Counted from the first letter of the stretch, positions 1 to 12,552 are shown. The stretch: 38,909 bases of DNA from Streptomyces nanshensis (GCF_001751255.1 NZ_LJGW01000248.1:1-38909); one strand, 5' to 3'. Notes: generated by a model from the sequence alone, not told the origin. Numbers and translations are program-made.

Positions 1-163
1 CCCACCAGGCGCCGCCGGCGGCCGTGCCGCCACCGCCGCCGCTGTAGCCGCGGCGCCGCGCCTTGCCCGAGCCCCCGCGCGAACTCTTCGCCAGTCCGGC
101 GACGACCGCGACGACGATCACCACCAGGACTATGACGATGAAGATCTCTGCCATTCCGGCCAT
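1..163 (-). CDS. Small single-pass membrane protein, 3' end outside window
   Basis: The frame reads leftwards off the window edge, so only about 54 residues are visible. It opens with MAGMAEIF and continues into a strongly hydrophobic run of Ile, Val and Leu (about residues 6-22). A basic, Ser/Gly/Arg-rich segment follows, then a glycine-rich stretch. That pattern fits an N-terminal membrane anchor with a low-complexity tail. I chose the ATG at 163 because a GGGGGA ribosome-binding site lies 7 bases upstream; an in-frame ATG at 154 is the alternative. It is divergent from the aminotransferase at 523. Family and function are not recognised. Confidence 0.6.
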   Translation of the reverse strand, partial: MAGMAEIFIVIVLVVIVVAVVAGLAKSSRGGSGKARRRGYSGGGGGTAAGGAWW

Positions 164-522
164 GGGCCGTTCCCCCATTCGTTCCGCGGTGCCGGCTCGC
201 ACCGCTGTGCTCTCGTGTGCTCTCGCTGTTCTCTGCCGTGTCTCTGCCGTGCTCTGTGCTGCGCTCTCTGCCGCGCCGTCCGCACGCCCCGGCGTTCCCC
301 GGGCGTCCGCTCGCCGGCACCGTACCGGCGTGCACCGCTACTGCCCGGGATCCCGTGGGGCAAGCGGGAGTTGAGCAAGACGAGAGGTTACGGCCACGCC
401 CGCGCCCGCACGCGGCCCGGCCCCGGATCGCCGACGGGGGCGCCGAGGGGGCGCCGAGAGGACCGCCGACGGGAGCGCCCCGGGAGTTGATGAACACCGG
501 GGCGTACCGGAGGATGACGGCC
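164..522. other. Divergent intergenic region with pyrimidine-rich short repeats
   Basis: About 360 bases separate the small membrane-protein gene from the aminotransferase. Positions 208-275 are a low-complexity run on the + strand, made of imperfect copies of CTCTGCCGTG and CTCTCG. Reading frames here have no recognisable product and look like noise. Promoters for both flanking genes must lie here, but I see no convincing -10/-35 pair. Confidence 0.4.
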
Positions 523-1734
523 ATGACTGCTGACCAGCGAGTCCCGGAACGTCCGCTGCTCAACCGGCGCCTCGCGGAGTTCGGCACCACGATCTTCGCG
601 GAGATGTCGGCCCTCGCCGTCCGTACGGGCGCGATCAACCTCGGGCAGGGCTTCCCCGACACCGACGGACCCGAAGAGGTGCGCGAGGCGGCCGTACGGG
701 CGCTGCGCGACGGCCGCGGGAACCAGTACCCGCCGGGACCGGGCGTCCCCGAGCTGCGTACCGCGATCGCGGCCCATCAGCGGCGCTGGTACGGGCAGTT
801 GGGCCTCGACCCCGACCCGGAGACCGAGGTGCTGGTCACCGCCGGCGCCACCGAGGCCATCACGGCGGCGCTGCTCGCCCTCGTCGAACCCGGCGACGAG
901 GTGATCGCGCTGGAGCCGTACTACGACTCCTACGCCGCGGCCATCGCCATGGCGGGCGGCACCCGCGTCCCGGTCACGCTGCGGCCCGACGCCGCGTCCG
1001 GCACCTTCCGGCTCGACCTGGACGAGCTGCGCGACGCCGTCACCGACCGCACCCGGCTGATCCTCCTCAACACCCCGCACAACCCCACCGGCACGGTGCT
1101 CAGCCGCGAGGAGCTGACGGCCGTCGCCGAACTGTGCGTCGAACGCGGCCTGTTGGCCGTCACCGACGAGGTCTACGAGCACCTGGTCTACGAGGGCGAG
1201 CACCTTCCGCTGGCCTCGTTCCCGGGCATGCGCGAGCGGACGGTCACGATCAGCTCGTCCGGCAAGACCTTCTCCTTCACGGGCTGGAAGGTCGGCTGGG
1301 TGACGGCCACCCCGGAGCTGGTGGGCGCGGTGCGCTCCGCGAAGCAGTTCATGACGTACGTCTCGGCCGGGCCGTTCCAGTACGCGGTCGCCGAGGCGCT
1401 GGCCCTGCCCGACAGCTACTACACGGGACTCCGGGAGGATCTGCGCGCCCAGCGCGACCTGCTCTCCCGCGGTCTCGCCGAGGCGGGCTTCGGCGTCTTC
1501 CAAGCGCCGGGCACCTACTTCGTCACCACCGACATCAGGCCGCTCGGCGAGACCTCCGGCATCGACTTCTGCCTCGCGCTGCCGGAGCGCTGCGGTGTCG
1601 TGGCCGTACCGACGCAGGTCTTCTACGACCATCAGGAGGCGGGCGCGCCCTTCGTACGCTTCGCCTTCTGCAAGCGGCCGCAGGTGCTCGCGGACGCGGC
1701 GGTACGGCTGAAGGGCGCCGCCGCGGGCGGCTGA
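523..1734 (+). CDS. PLP-dependent class I/II aminotransferase
   Basis: The product is a 403-residue fold-type I aminotransferase. The PLP lysine is Lys248 in a SSSGKTFSFTGWK context. The asparagine of the NPTGT motif is Asn187, Asp215 and Tyr218 sit in TDEVYEH, and a C-terminal FVRFAF segment supplies the probable substrate-carboxylate arginine. The pattern resembles kynurenine aminotransferase/glutamine transaminase K and YbdL-type enzymes. The start at 523 lies 9 bases after GGAGG (509-513); in-frame ATGs at 490 and 514 are poorer. A nitrilase-superfamily gene follows after 53 bases. From that pairing I infer a glutamine transaminase that makes 2-oxoglutaramate for the downstream amidase. 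Substrate is not provable from sequence; DapC-like or aspartate transaminase roles remain possible. Confidence 0.88.
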   Translation: MTADQRVPERPLLNRRLAEFGTTIFAEMSALAVRTGAINLGQGFPDTDGPEEVREAAVRALRDGRGNQYPPGPGVPELRTAIAAHQRRWYGQLGLDPDPETEVLVTAGATEAITAALLALVEPGDEVIALEPYYDSYAAAIAMAGGTRVPVTLRPDAASGTFRLDLDELRDAVTDRTRLILLNTPHNPTGTVLSREELTAVAELCVERGLLAVTDEVYEHLVYEGEHLPLASFPGMRERTVTISSSGKTFSFTGWKVGWVTATPELVGAVRSAKQFMTYVSAGPFQYAVAEALALPDSYYTGLREDLRAQRDLLSRGLAEAGFGVFQAPGTYFVTTDIRPLGETSGIDFCLALPERCGVVAVPTQVFYDHQEAGAPFVRFAFCKRPQVLADAAVRLKGAAAGG

Positions 1735-1787
1735 CACCCGGGGGCGCACCGCCGGGCCGGTCCCAACACCCCCGAGGGAGAAGGCAC

Positions 1788-2582
1788 ATGGGCGAGATCG
1801 CGGTGGCACAGTTCGCACCCGGCACGGACAAGGAGGCCAACCTCGCCGTCCTGCGGCGCCTCGCCGAGGAGGCCGCAGGGCGGGGCGCGCGGGTCGTCGT
1901 GGCACCGGAGTACGCGATGTACACCGCGCCCGCGATGGACCGCCGCTTCGTCGAGACCGCCGAGCCCCTCGACGGCCCGTACGCGACGGCGGTGCGCGAG
2001 ACGGCCGCACGGCTGCGCATCCATCTGGTCGTCGGCCTCAACGAGCAGCGGGACGGCAGCACGATCCACAACACGCTGCTCGCCGCGGACCCCGACGGCG
2101 GCGTCGCGGCCGTCTACCGCAAGCAGCACCTCTACGACGCGTTCGGCTTCACCGAGTCCGCGGTCGTACAGGCGGGCCCCGTCGGCGAGTTCGGGACGTT
2201 CGAGGCCGACGGTCTCGTGTTCGGCATGCAGACCTGCTACGACCTGCGCTTCCCGGAGGTCACCCGCCGCCTGGTCGACGCGGGCTCCGACGTGGTGCTG
2301 GTCCCCGCGGCGTGGGTGCCGGGGACGCTCAAGGAGGACCACTTCGTGACGCTGCTGCGGGCGCGGGCGATCGAGAACACGGTGTACGTCGCCGCCGCCG
2401 ACCAGTGCGCACCGGTCGGCGTGGGCAACAGCATGGTCGTCGACCCGATGGGCGTCGTACTCGCCTCGCTCGGCGAGCAGACCGGCACGGCACTCGCCAC
2501 CGCGACACGGGAGCGGCTGGCGGGCGTGCGCGAGGTCAACCCGGCGCTCGCGCTGCGCCGGTTCACCGTTACCGAACGCTGA
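1788..2582 (+). CDS. Nitrilase-superfamily carbon-nitrogen hydrolase (omega-amidase-like)
   Basis: The product is 264 residues, the usual length for a single-domain CN hydrolase. The Glu-Lys-Cys triad is visible: Glu41 in VAPEYA, Lys112 in YRKQHLYDAF and Cys150 in QTCYDLRFPEV. These motifs match the Nit1/Nit2 branch (omega-amidase and deaminated-glutathione amidase) better than true nitrilases. The ATG is preceded by GAGGGAG at 7 bases. It sits 53 bases behind the aminotransferase on the same strand, so they are probably co-transcribed. The likely role, by inference, is hydrolysis of an omega-amide of a 2-oxo acid such as 2-oxoglutaramate. Deaminated-glutathione repair is the main alternative. 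Confidence 0.87.
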   Translation: MGEIAVAQFAPGTDKEANLAVLRRLAEEAAGRGARVVVAPEYAMYTAPAMDRRFVETAEPLDGPYATAVRETAARLRIHLVVGLNEQRDGSTIHNTLLAADPDGGVAAVYRKQHLYDAFGFTESAVVQAGPVGEFGTFEADGLVFGMQTCYDLRFPEVTRRLVDAGSDVVLVPAAWVPGTLKEDHFVTLLRARAIENTVYVAAADQCAPVGVGNSMVVDPMGVVLASLGEQTGTALATATRERLAGVREVNPALALRRFTVTER

Positions 2583-2685
2583 GCGGACGCGGGCCGCCGT
2601 ACGCGGGCGTCACCGTCCCCGGGCCGTACGCGCCGGGGCGCACGTACGGATCGCGGCGACCCGCACGCACCCCGCACACAGCGGA

Positions 2686-2711
2686 CGGGCCGGGGTCGGC
2701 ACCCCGGCCCG
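2686..2711. terminator. Hairpin between convergent genes
   Basis: A perfect 11-bp inverted repeat (CGGGCCGGGGT / ACCCCGGCCCG) with a 4-base loop lies between the convergent amidase and YbjN-family genes. There is no T-run, as is usual for high-G+C actinobacterial terminators, so it could serve both strands. Confidence 0.6.
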
Positions 2712-2734
2712 CCTCGCGGCGCACAGCCGCCGTC

Positions 2735-3268
2735 TCATTCGGAGCCGGAGTCCGGCTCGTCACCGGACTCGGCGTCCTTCTCCAGCCCGAACTGCTCCAC
2801 GAGCCACTTGTCGAACTCGATCGACGCGCGCACCCAGCTCACGACGCTGGAGACGAAGTGCTCCAGCGAGACGCCCGTCCCGATCAGGAGCTGTGCCTCA
2901 CCGATCAGCCGGACGGTGCCGTCGTCGTGCGTGTGGCTGTAGACCTTCGGCCACAGCGTCCGCCGGTTCCAGTCGTCGATGGACTCCAGCAACTTGGGCT
3001 TGTCCTCGATCGGATGGGGCCGGTCGTAGAACGTACGGACCGAGAAGACCTGCTGCTCCTCCTCGCCCCGGAACATGAAGTACGTGCGGAAGTCCTCCCA
3101 CGGCGCCGCGAGGTCACCCTCTTCGTCGACGACGTACTTCAGCTCCATCTGGTCCAGGAGCTGCTTGACCAGCTCCTGGTCGGGGATGACAGGCCCGGCC
3201 GGAGCGGCTTCCTCCGGGTCGGGCTCCTGGCCCCCGAAGTTCGGAATCGAGGACGGATCGATGCTCAC
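2735..3268 (-). CDS. YbjN domain-containing protein
   Basis: The product is 177 residues and starts (V/M)SIDPSSIPNFGG. It carries the YbjN signature of this actinobacterial family: YVVDEEGD, TYFMFRGE, VYSHTHDDG, and a conserved LIGTGVSLEHFV region. The C-terminus is short, acidic and Ser/Gly-rich. I chose the GTG at 3268 because AAGGGA lies 7 bases upstream; an in-frame ATG at 3298 has a purine-rich sequence jammed against it. The gene lies 101 bases downstream of clpB on the same strand with no obvious terminator between, so clpB read-through is plausible. YbjN proteins have a secretion-chaperone-like fold and stress links in enterobacteria; the actinobacterial role is unknown. Confidence 0.85.
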   Translation of the reverse strand: MSIDPSSIPNFGGQEPDPEEAAPAGPVIPDQELVKQLLDQMELKYVVDEEGDLAAPWEDFRTYFMFRGEEEQQVFSVRTFYDRPHPIEDKPKLLESIDDWNRRTLWPKVYSHTHDDGTVRLIGEAQLLIGTGVSLEHFVSSVVSWVRASIEFDKWLVEQFGLEKDAESGDEPDSGSE

Positions 3269-3369
3269 CGTGATTTCCCTTCGTACGGATTCCGCCATCC
3301 TCTCCCATGCCGGGGCCGTCCTGGCAAGCGACGCGGAAGCCCGTCCACGGCCGTCCGCGTCGCCGCCGG

Positions 3370-6081
<2,712 letters not shown>

Positions 6082-6160
6082 TGGCGTGTGTGCCTCCTTC
6101 GAAAGCGGCTGTTGCGTCGCTGTGCCTGTCGCTTGCTGCTGCTAGTTTCAGCCTCTAGCA

Positions 6161-6183
6161 AGTTGAGTCTACTCCACTCAACT
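6161..6183. promoter_or_regulatory. HAIR operator for HspR between clpB and the PPOX gene
   Basis: AGTTGAGT and ACTCAACT form perfect 8-bp arms around a 7-base spacer. They match the HspR-associated inverted repeat CTTGAGT-N7-ACTCAAG except for the outermost base of each arm. On the minus strand the TTGAGT arm could be the clpB -35, with TAGAGG 18 bases on as a weak -10. The site is only 23 bases from the divergent ATG at 6207, so it could also gate that gene. Confidence 0.9.
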
Positions 6184-6193
6184 ATCGCGGCGC

Positions 6194-6199
6194 TAGATT
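6194..6199 (+). promoter_or_regulatory. -10 element of a predicted leaderless promoter
   Basis: TAGATT fits the TANNNT -10 consensus and ends 7 bases before the ATG at 6207, which has no Shine-Dalgarno sequence. This spacing puts transcription start at or next to the start codon. No good -35 is visible; the HAIR operator occupies that area. Confidence 0.6.
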
Positions 6200-6206
6200 C
6201 GTTCCC

Positions 6207-6689
6207 ATGACGAGCACCGAATCGCAACAGCAGCCGCAGCCCCAGCAGCCCGCACCGGCGTCCCAGACCGCGTCCGAGTCCGCGTCCGAGACCGAGACCC
6301 AACTCGCCGATTTCTGGCGTGAGTACCGCTTCGCGACCCTGACGACGCTGCGTCCCGACGGCACCCCGCACGTGGTGCCCGTGAGCGTGACGTACGAACC
6401 GGAGGTCCCGGCGCCGCTGGGCACCGCGCGCGTGGTCACCCGCCGCGGCAGCCGGAAGGCACGCAACATCGCGGCGGCGGGCGAGGAGGGCATGCGGGTC
6501 GCGCTGTGCCAGGTCGACCGTGGGCGGTGGTCGACGCTGGAGGGCCGCGCCCGCATCCGGGAGGACGCCGCGTCGGTCGCCGACGCCGAGCGCCGCTACG
6601 AGGAGCGCTACGGGCGCCGGCCCGCGCCCAACCCCGAGCGTGTACTGATCGAGATCACGGTCGAACGGACGCTGGGCAGCGTCTCCTGA
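6207..6689 (+). CDS. PPOX-class (pyridoxamine oxidase-like) FMN/F420-binding protein
   Basis: The product is 160 residues with a split-barrel flavin/deazaflavin fold. FATLTTLRPDGTPHVVPVSVTYE and TRRGSRKARNIAA are typical of the Rv1155-like PPOX family, which includes F420-dependent reductases and haem- or biliverdin-binding members. The first 35 residues are an unusual Gln/Pro- then Ser/Glu-rich extension before the fold begins at LADFWREYRF. No ribosome-binding site precedes the ATG, and a TAGATT -10 at 6194 suggests a leaderless mRNA. It diverges from clpB across a HAIR operator. The cofactor (F420 versus FMN) cannot be fixed from sequence. Confidence 0.82.
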   Translation: MTSTESQQQPQPQQPAPASQTASESASETETQLADFWREYRFATLTTLRPDGTPHVVPVSVTYEPEVPAPLGTARVVTRRGSRKARNIAAAGEEGMRVALCQVDRGRWSTLEGRARIREDAASVADAERRYEERYGRRPAPNPERVLIEITVERTLGSVS

Positions 6690-6752
6690 GGGGTGTCTCC
6701 TGACGGGCAGACGGGGACGCCTGCGGGGCCCCGCCAGATATACGGATGGGGC

Positions 6753-6786
6753 CGGTCCGGGCCGGCGGACGGCACGGCCCGGACCG
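6753..6786. terminator. Hairpin between convergent PPOX and protease genes
   Basis: An 11-bp perfect inverted repeat (CGGTCCGGGCC / GGCCCGGACCG) with a 12-base loop lies 64 bases after the PPOX stop and before the convergent protease stop. No T-run follows. The 6800-6877 stretch beyond it carries two copies of AACTCCGTCCGG. Confidence 0.55.
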
Positions 6787-6877
6787 CGCCCGGGGCCGCG
6801 CCCGCTTCAACTCCGTCCGGCTCAACTCCGCCCGTTGCAGCGCCGGTTGACCCGGTCCCCGTTGAACTCCGTCCGGT

Positions 6878-7756
6878 TCAGCCCTTCTTGTGTACGGCTC
6901 CGAACTCCTTGAACAGGGCCCGCGCGGAACGCGGATACGGCCGCCCCAGCAACTCGTCGTCCGAGCCCACCGATGTGACCGCCACCAGCGTGCCCGCGCC
7001 CCGCGCACGGTCGATGCCGCGCAGCCACGGCCCGCCGCTGACGCCCTGCGTCAGCCGGCAACGCAGCGCCAGGGCACCGACGTTGGCCTCAGCGATCTCC
7101 CCGCTCCGGTACTGGTGCGCCTTGCCGGAGCAGTAGTGCAGCGTCTCCCCGTCGTACGGGGCGGAGGCGGGATAGCCGAGCGTGGCCGTCGCGCCGCCGC
7201 GCACCGGCTCCGTACGGAGCTTGTTCGCGCCGTAGACGTCCTGGATGGTGCGCCCGCCGCGCTTGTGCATCCGCAGGAACGCCCAGTCGTACGGGAGGAC
7301 CGACTCCAGGTCCTTGCCGGAGTCCCAGCCGGGCGCCGTCTTCCAGGACGCCACCTTCCAGCCGTGCGCGAGCACGTTCTTCGGGCCGTCGCCGCGGCCC
7401 GGCCCGGACGCCGTCCCCTTGCCCGCCCGGCTGCCGGCCGCCGCCGCGTCCGCCCCGCGGTAGCCGGGCTGGAAGTACATCGCCAGCGGTTCGCGCGGAC
7501 GCTGCGGGCTGGAGATGCAGTGCGCCGCGGTGGCCACGACGCTGCCGCTCGGCGAATCGACGATGGCGGCCGAGCAGGACTCGACCTGCCCGCCCGGCAG
7601 TTGGGCGACCAGCTTCCCGACCGTACGGACCGTCCCCTGCGGCCAGGGGTCCCCCTTCGATGCGGGCGGGTACGGCGCGGGGGCGCTCGCTCCCATCAGG
7701 GCCAGGGCGGTGGTGCAGGTCACGAGGGCGGCGAGCGCCGCGCGGGTCGACGTCAT
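6878..7756 (-). CDS. Secreted trypsin-like serine protease
   Basis: The product is 292 residues with an N-terminal signal peptide (hydrophobic run about residues 6-22, cleavage probably after the GASA region). The chymotrypsin-fold triad can be read directly: His79 in ATAAHC, Asp157 in YDWAFLRM and Ser240 in QGVSGGPW. Extra cysteines near residues 61, 80, 209 and 233 could form disulfides. This matches the V8/glutamyl-endopeptidase-like group of secreted actinobacterial proteases. The ATG has GGCGGAG 9 bases upstream. It lies between hspR and clpB but has its own promoter region and no HAIR, so a heat-shock role is not indicated. Substrate specificity is unknown. Confidence 0.85.
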   Translation of the reverse strand: MTSTRAALAALVTCTTALALMGASAPAPYPPASKGDPWPQGTVRTVGKLVAQLPGGQVESCSAAIVDSPSGSVVATAAHCISSPQRPREPLAMYFQPGYRGADAAAAGSRAGKGTASGPGRGDGPKNVLAHGWKVASWKTAPGWDSGKDLESVLPYDWAFLRMHKRGGRTIQDVYGANKLRTEPVRGGATATLGYPASAPYDGETLHYCSGKAHQYRSGEIAEANVGALALRCRLTQGVSGGPWLRGIDRARGAGTLVAVTSVGSDDELLGRPYPRSARALFKEFGAVHKKG

Positions 7757-7860
7757 GGGTATACGCTCCGCCGAAGCGGACCCCAAGGCCAACCGCACAC
7801 ACCTGATCGGGTCAACCCCGGCGATTCCCCGGCCGCCGCCCGGGGCGGCCGTCGGCAGTA

Positions 7861-8063
7861 CGCTCCGTCGAGGGCGGTCCCCAAGACGGCGTCCCCGGCG
7901 GTGAGTTCGAGATCCGTCCGGCGCAGGACCGGCTCCCGGGGCTGCTGTTCGTCGGCCTACCGGAGCACAAGAGCGGCACGAACCGGCTGCACCTGGACTT
8001 CCGGCCCGACGGCCGGGACGGCGAGGTCGCCCAGGGCGCCCGCCGCACGGACGTCGGCCAGAG
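7861..8063 (+). pseudogene. Relic of a VOC (glyoxalase-like) family gene
   Basis: In the frame beginning 7861 the + strand reads GGEFEIRPAQ, then LLFVGLPEHKSGTNRLHLDF, then RPDGRDGEVA and GARRTDVGQ. This is the characteristic middle of VOC-family proteins (LLF..VPE.K..KNRLHLDL.PDD.D.EVARL..LGA..VDVGQ). The N-terminal half is missing: an in-frame stop lies at 7804 and no start is seen. A few residues are lost between EVA and GARR, and the usual C-terminal strand (W.VL.DPEGNEF) is absent. The frame then stays open meaninglessly into hspR antisense. It explains most of the 420-base gap between the protease and hspR. Confidence 0.7.
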
Positions 8064-8177
8064 CGAGGAAGCGCGACGAAGTACGGGTAAGCGAAGGGGA
8101 GTTCGGCGGGGAAACGGGGACCGGGGGCGGCTCCGTGCCGCGTCCCCGTCAGCCGCCCAGCCGTCAGCGGTCTCTCG

Positions 8178-8636
8178 TCAGTCGTGCCGCTGCGTCTTGG
8201 GCCGCCAGACCACCAGCGCACCGGACTGCGGATGTACGTCCTCGTACGGGACGAGGTCGCGGCGGTAGGACGCGTGCACCTGCGCCTCGCGCTGCTGCAT
8301 CGCCGCCGCGGCGCCCTCGACCGCCTGCTGGAGTTCGACGACGCGGGACTTGAGCGCGGCGACCTGGTTCTCCAGCTCGATGATGCGCTTGATGCCCGCG
8401 AGGTTGATGCCCTCGTCCTGGCTCAACTCCTGTACCTGGCGCAGGAGTTCGATGTCGCGTGCCGAGTAGCGCCGGCCGCGCCCGGCCGCGCGGTCGGGGG
8501 AGACCAGGCCGAGGCGGTCGTACTGGCGCAGGGTCTGCGGATGCAGGCCGGAGAGCTGAGCGGCGACCGAGATGACATACACGGGCGAGTCGTCTGTGAG
8601 CTGGTAGGGGTTGCGTCGTCCGCCTCGGCCGTTCAC
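8178..8636 (-). CDS. hspR: Heat-shock repressor HspR (MerR family)
   Basis: The product is a 152-residue MerR-type regulator. YVISVAAQLSGLHPQTLRQY is the winged helix-turn-helix, and GRGRRYSARDIELLRQVQEL continues it. A Leu/Val heptad coiled coil (about residues 85-115) provides dimerisation, followed by a conserved C-terminus (SYRRDLVPYEDV, ALVVWRPK). HspR binds HAIR sites and in Streptomyces uses DnaK as corepressor. The start is the GTG at 8636, one base after the dnaJ stop, with GGGAGA inside the dnaJ end. Being last in the dnaK operon it autoregulates through the HAIR near 12501. The more upstream in-frame start (8672) would lie inside dnaJ and is less likely. Confidence 0.96.
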   Translation of the reverse strand: MNGRGGRRNPYQLTDDSPVYVISVAAQLSGLHPQTLRQYDRLGLVSPDRAAGRGRRYSARDIELLRQVQELSQDEGINLAGIKRIIELENQVAALKSRVVELQQAVEGAAAAMQQREAQVHASYRRDLVPYEDVHPQSGALVVWRPKTQRHD

Positions 8637-8637
8637 C

Positions 8638-9834
8638 TCAGTCTCCCTTCGCGGCCTTGAAGAGGGCCGCACGCGGATCCTCCGCGGCGGTCTCCTCGCG
8701 ATAGGACTCCAGGATGCCCTTCGCCTTGTCGCTCAAATCCTTCGGAACCGATACGTCGACGGTCACCAGCAGATCGCCGCGGGTGCCGTCCTTGCGGACC
8801 GCGCCCTTGCCGCGCGCCCGCATCGTACGGCCGCTGGGCGTGCCCGGCGGCAGCTTCAGCTTCACCGGCGGACCGCCGAGCGTGGGCACCGTGATCTCGC
8901 CGCCGAGCGCCGCCTCCGGATAGGTGACGGGCACCGTCACCGTCAGGTTGTCTCCCCTGCGGCCGAAGACGGGGTGGCGGTCCACGTGGACGACGACGTA
9001 CAGATCGCCGTTGGGACCGCCGCGCTCGCCCGGGGCGCCCTTGCCACGCAGCCTGATGCGCTGCCCGTCGCTGACGCCCGCGGGGATGCGGACCTGCATG
9101 GTGCGCGAACTCGTCGCCCTGCCCGAGCCCTTGCATGTGTCGCACGGGTCCTGGGCGATGAGCCCGCGGCCCTTGCAGTCGACGCAGGGATCGGTCAGGG
9201 AGAAGCCGCCACCGCCGCCGCGCGAGACCTGGCCCGTACCGACGCAGGTCGGGCAGACGCGCGGCGAACCGTTCTTGTCGCCCGTGCCGGCGCACGCCTT
9301 GCACGCCGCCGAGGAGGACATCCGCAGCGGGACCGTGGCCCCGTCCACCGCCTCGGTGAAGCTGAGCGTCACCTCGGACTCGATGTCCTGGCCCCGGCGC
9401 GGCTGCGTACGCGTACCGGCGCCGCCGCGGTTGAACAGGCCGCCGAAGACGTCGCCGAGACCGCCTCCGAAGCCGCCCGCGCCGCCGCCCGTACCGGTGC
9501 CGCCGGGCTGACCGCCTCCGAAGAGGTCGTTCAGATCGAAGTTGAAGCCGCCCGGCCCGCCGGCCCCACCGGGGCCGCCGGTCCGGATGCCGCCGTTGCC
9601 GAACAGGGCGCGCGCCTCGTCGTACTCCTTGCGGCGCTTGGCGTCGCCGAGCACGTCATAGGCTTCGGAGGCGTCCTTGAAACGCTCCTCCGCCTTCTCG
9701 TCGCCCCTGTTGGCGTCGGGATGGTTCTCCCTGGCGAGCTTGCGGTACGCCTTCTTGATCTCGGCCTCGGTGGCGTCCTTCGGGACGCCGAGAACCTTGT
9801 AGTAGTCCTTCTCGATGAAGTCCTTCGTACTCAT
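8638..9834 (-). CDS. dnaJ: Hsp40 co-chaperone DnaJ
   Basis: The product is 398 residues. It has an N-terminal J-domain with HPD at residues 38-40, then a Gly/Phe-rich linker (GGPGGAGGPGGFNFDL onward). A zinc-binding domain with four CxxCxGxG modules follows (CKACAGTG, CPTCVGTG, CVDCKGRG, CDTCKGSG), then the C-terminal substrate-binding beta domains. This is a full type I DnaJ that delivers clients to DnaK and stimulates its ATPase. It follows grpE after 66 bases and precedes hspR by one base. Actinobacteria usually have a second dnaJ elsewhere; this is the operon copy. Confidence 0.97.
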   Translation of the reverse strand: MSTKDFIEKDYYKVLGVPKDATEAEIKKAYRKLARENHPDANRGDEKAEERFKDASEAYDVLGDAKRRKEYDEARALFGNGGIRTGGPGGAGGPGGFNFDLNDLFGGGQPGGTGTGGGAGGFGGGLGDVFGGLFNRGGAGTRTQPRRGQDIESEVTLSFTEAVDGATVPLRMSSSAACKACAGTGDKNGSPRVCPTCVGTGQVSRGGGGGFSLTDPCVDCKGRGLIAQDPCDTCKGSGRATSSRTMQVRIPAGVSDGQRIRLRGKGAPGERGGPNGDLYVVVHVDRHPVFGRRGDNLTVTVPVTYPEAALGGEITVPTLGGPPVKLKLPPGTPSGRTMRARGKGAVRKDGTRGDLLVTVDVSVPKDLSDKAKGILESYREETAAEDPRAALFKAAKGD

Positions 9835-9900
9835 CCGCGGCGCCCCTCCTCCCCGGTGCCGTGCCCGCGTGTGCCCTGGTCATCGGCCTGTGCGGCCTGG

Positions 9901-10607
9901 TCAGCCCTGGTCGGGGCCACCGCTCTCCTCTTCGTCGGCGGACTCCTCGCCTGTCGTGCCCTGCGCGCCCGGCTGCGGTTCGGCGACGCCGACCCTCGCG
10001 GGCCGGATCGTCCGTTCGCCGATTCGGTACCCGGGCTGAAGGATCTGCACGCACGTCGTCTCCGTGACGTCCGGCGAGTACGAGTGCATGAGCGCCTCGT
10101 GCACGGTCGGGTCGAAGGGCTCGCCCTCCTTGCCGAACTGCATCAGGCCCATCTTGGCCGCGACCATCTCCAGCGACTCGGCGACGGACTTGAAGCCGCC
10201 GACGAGTTCGCCGTGGTCACGGGCACGCCCGATGTCGTCGAGCACGGGAAGCAGCTCCGTGAGCAGATTCGCCACGGCGACTTCCTTCACCGCCGCGCGG
10301 TCCCGCTCGACTCTCCGCCGGTAGTTCTGGAACTCCGCCTGGAGCCGCTGGAGATCCTGCGTGCGCTCGTGCAGCGCCTTGCGGGTCTGGTCCAACTGCG
10401 CGGTCAGGGCCGCTTCCTGGGCGTTCCGCCCCAGGGCGTCCGGGCCGTTCGGCCCGTCCTGCTCGTTGTCGGCCACGTCCCCGGCCGGCTCCGCCGGGCC
10501 CCCCGTCTCGTCGACGGGGCCCCCGGCGGCCTGCGCCGCAGCGTCATCGGGCTGTACGGCGTCGGCGGGGACGTCGGACTTCTGCTCGAAGCCCGGAGTC
10601 TCCTCCG

Positions 10608-10611
<4 letters not shown>
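9901..10611 (-). CDS. grpE: Nucleotide exchange factor GrpE
   Basis: The product is 236 residues. A disordered acidic, Ala/Pro-rich N-terminus (about 75 residues) precedes the coiled coil [20 protein letters not shown]. The conserved GrpE core follows ([35 protein letters not shown]) with a C-terminal beta-wing ([19 protein letters not shown]). It ejects ADP from DnaK. The start is a GTG whose last two bases belong to the dnaK TGA, a 4-base GTGA overlap indicating translational coupling. A further disordered acidic tail ([11 protein letters not shown]) ends the protein. Confidence 0.96.
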
Positions 10612-12479
<1,868 letters not shown>

Positions 12480-12500
12480 TTCGGTTCCTCCAGCTAATGT

Positions 12501-12521
12501 CTTGAGTGAAGCTGACTCAAG
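12501..12521. promoter_or_regulatory. Perfect HAIR operator (HspR) in the dnaK leader
   Basis: CTTGAGT and ACTCAAG flank 7 bases, an exact consensus HspR-associated inverted repeat. It lies 22 bases upstream of the dnaK ATG, close enough to block transcription start or early elongation. Confidence 0.95.
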
Positions 12522-12552
12522 AATGCCCGCCGGATCCGGTCCCGTCAAATGC

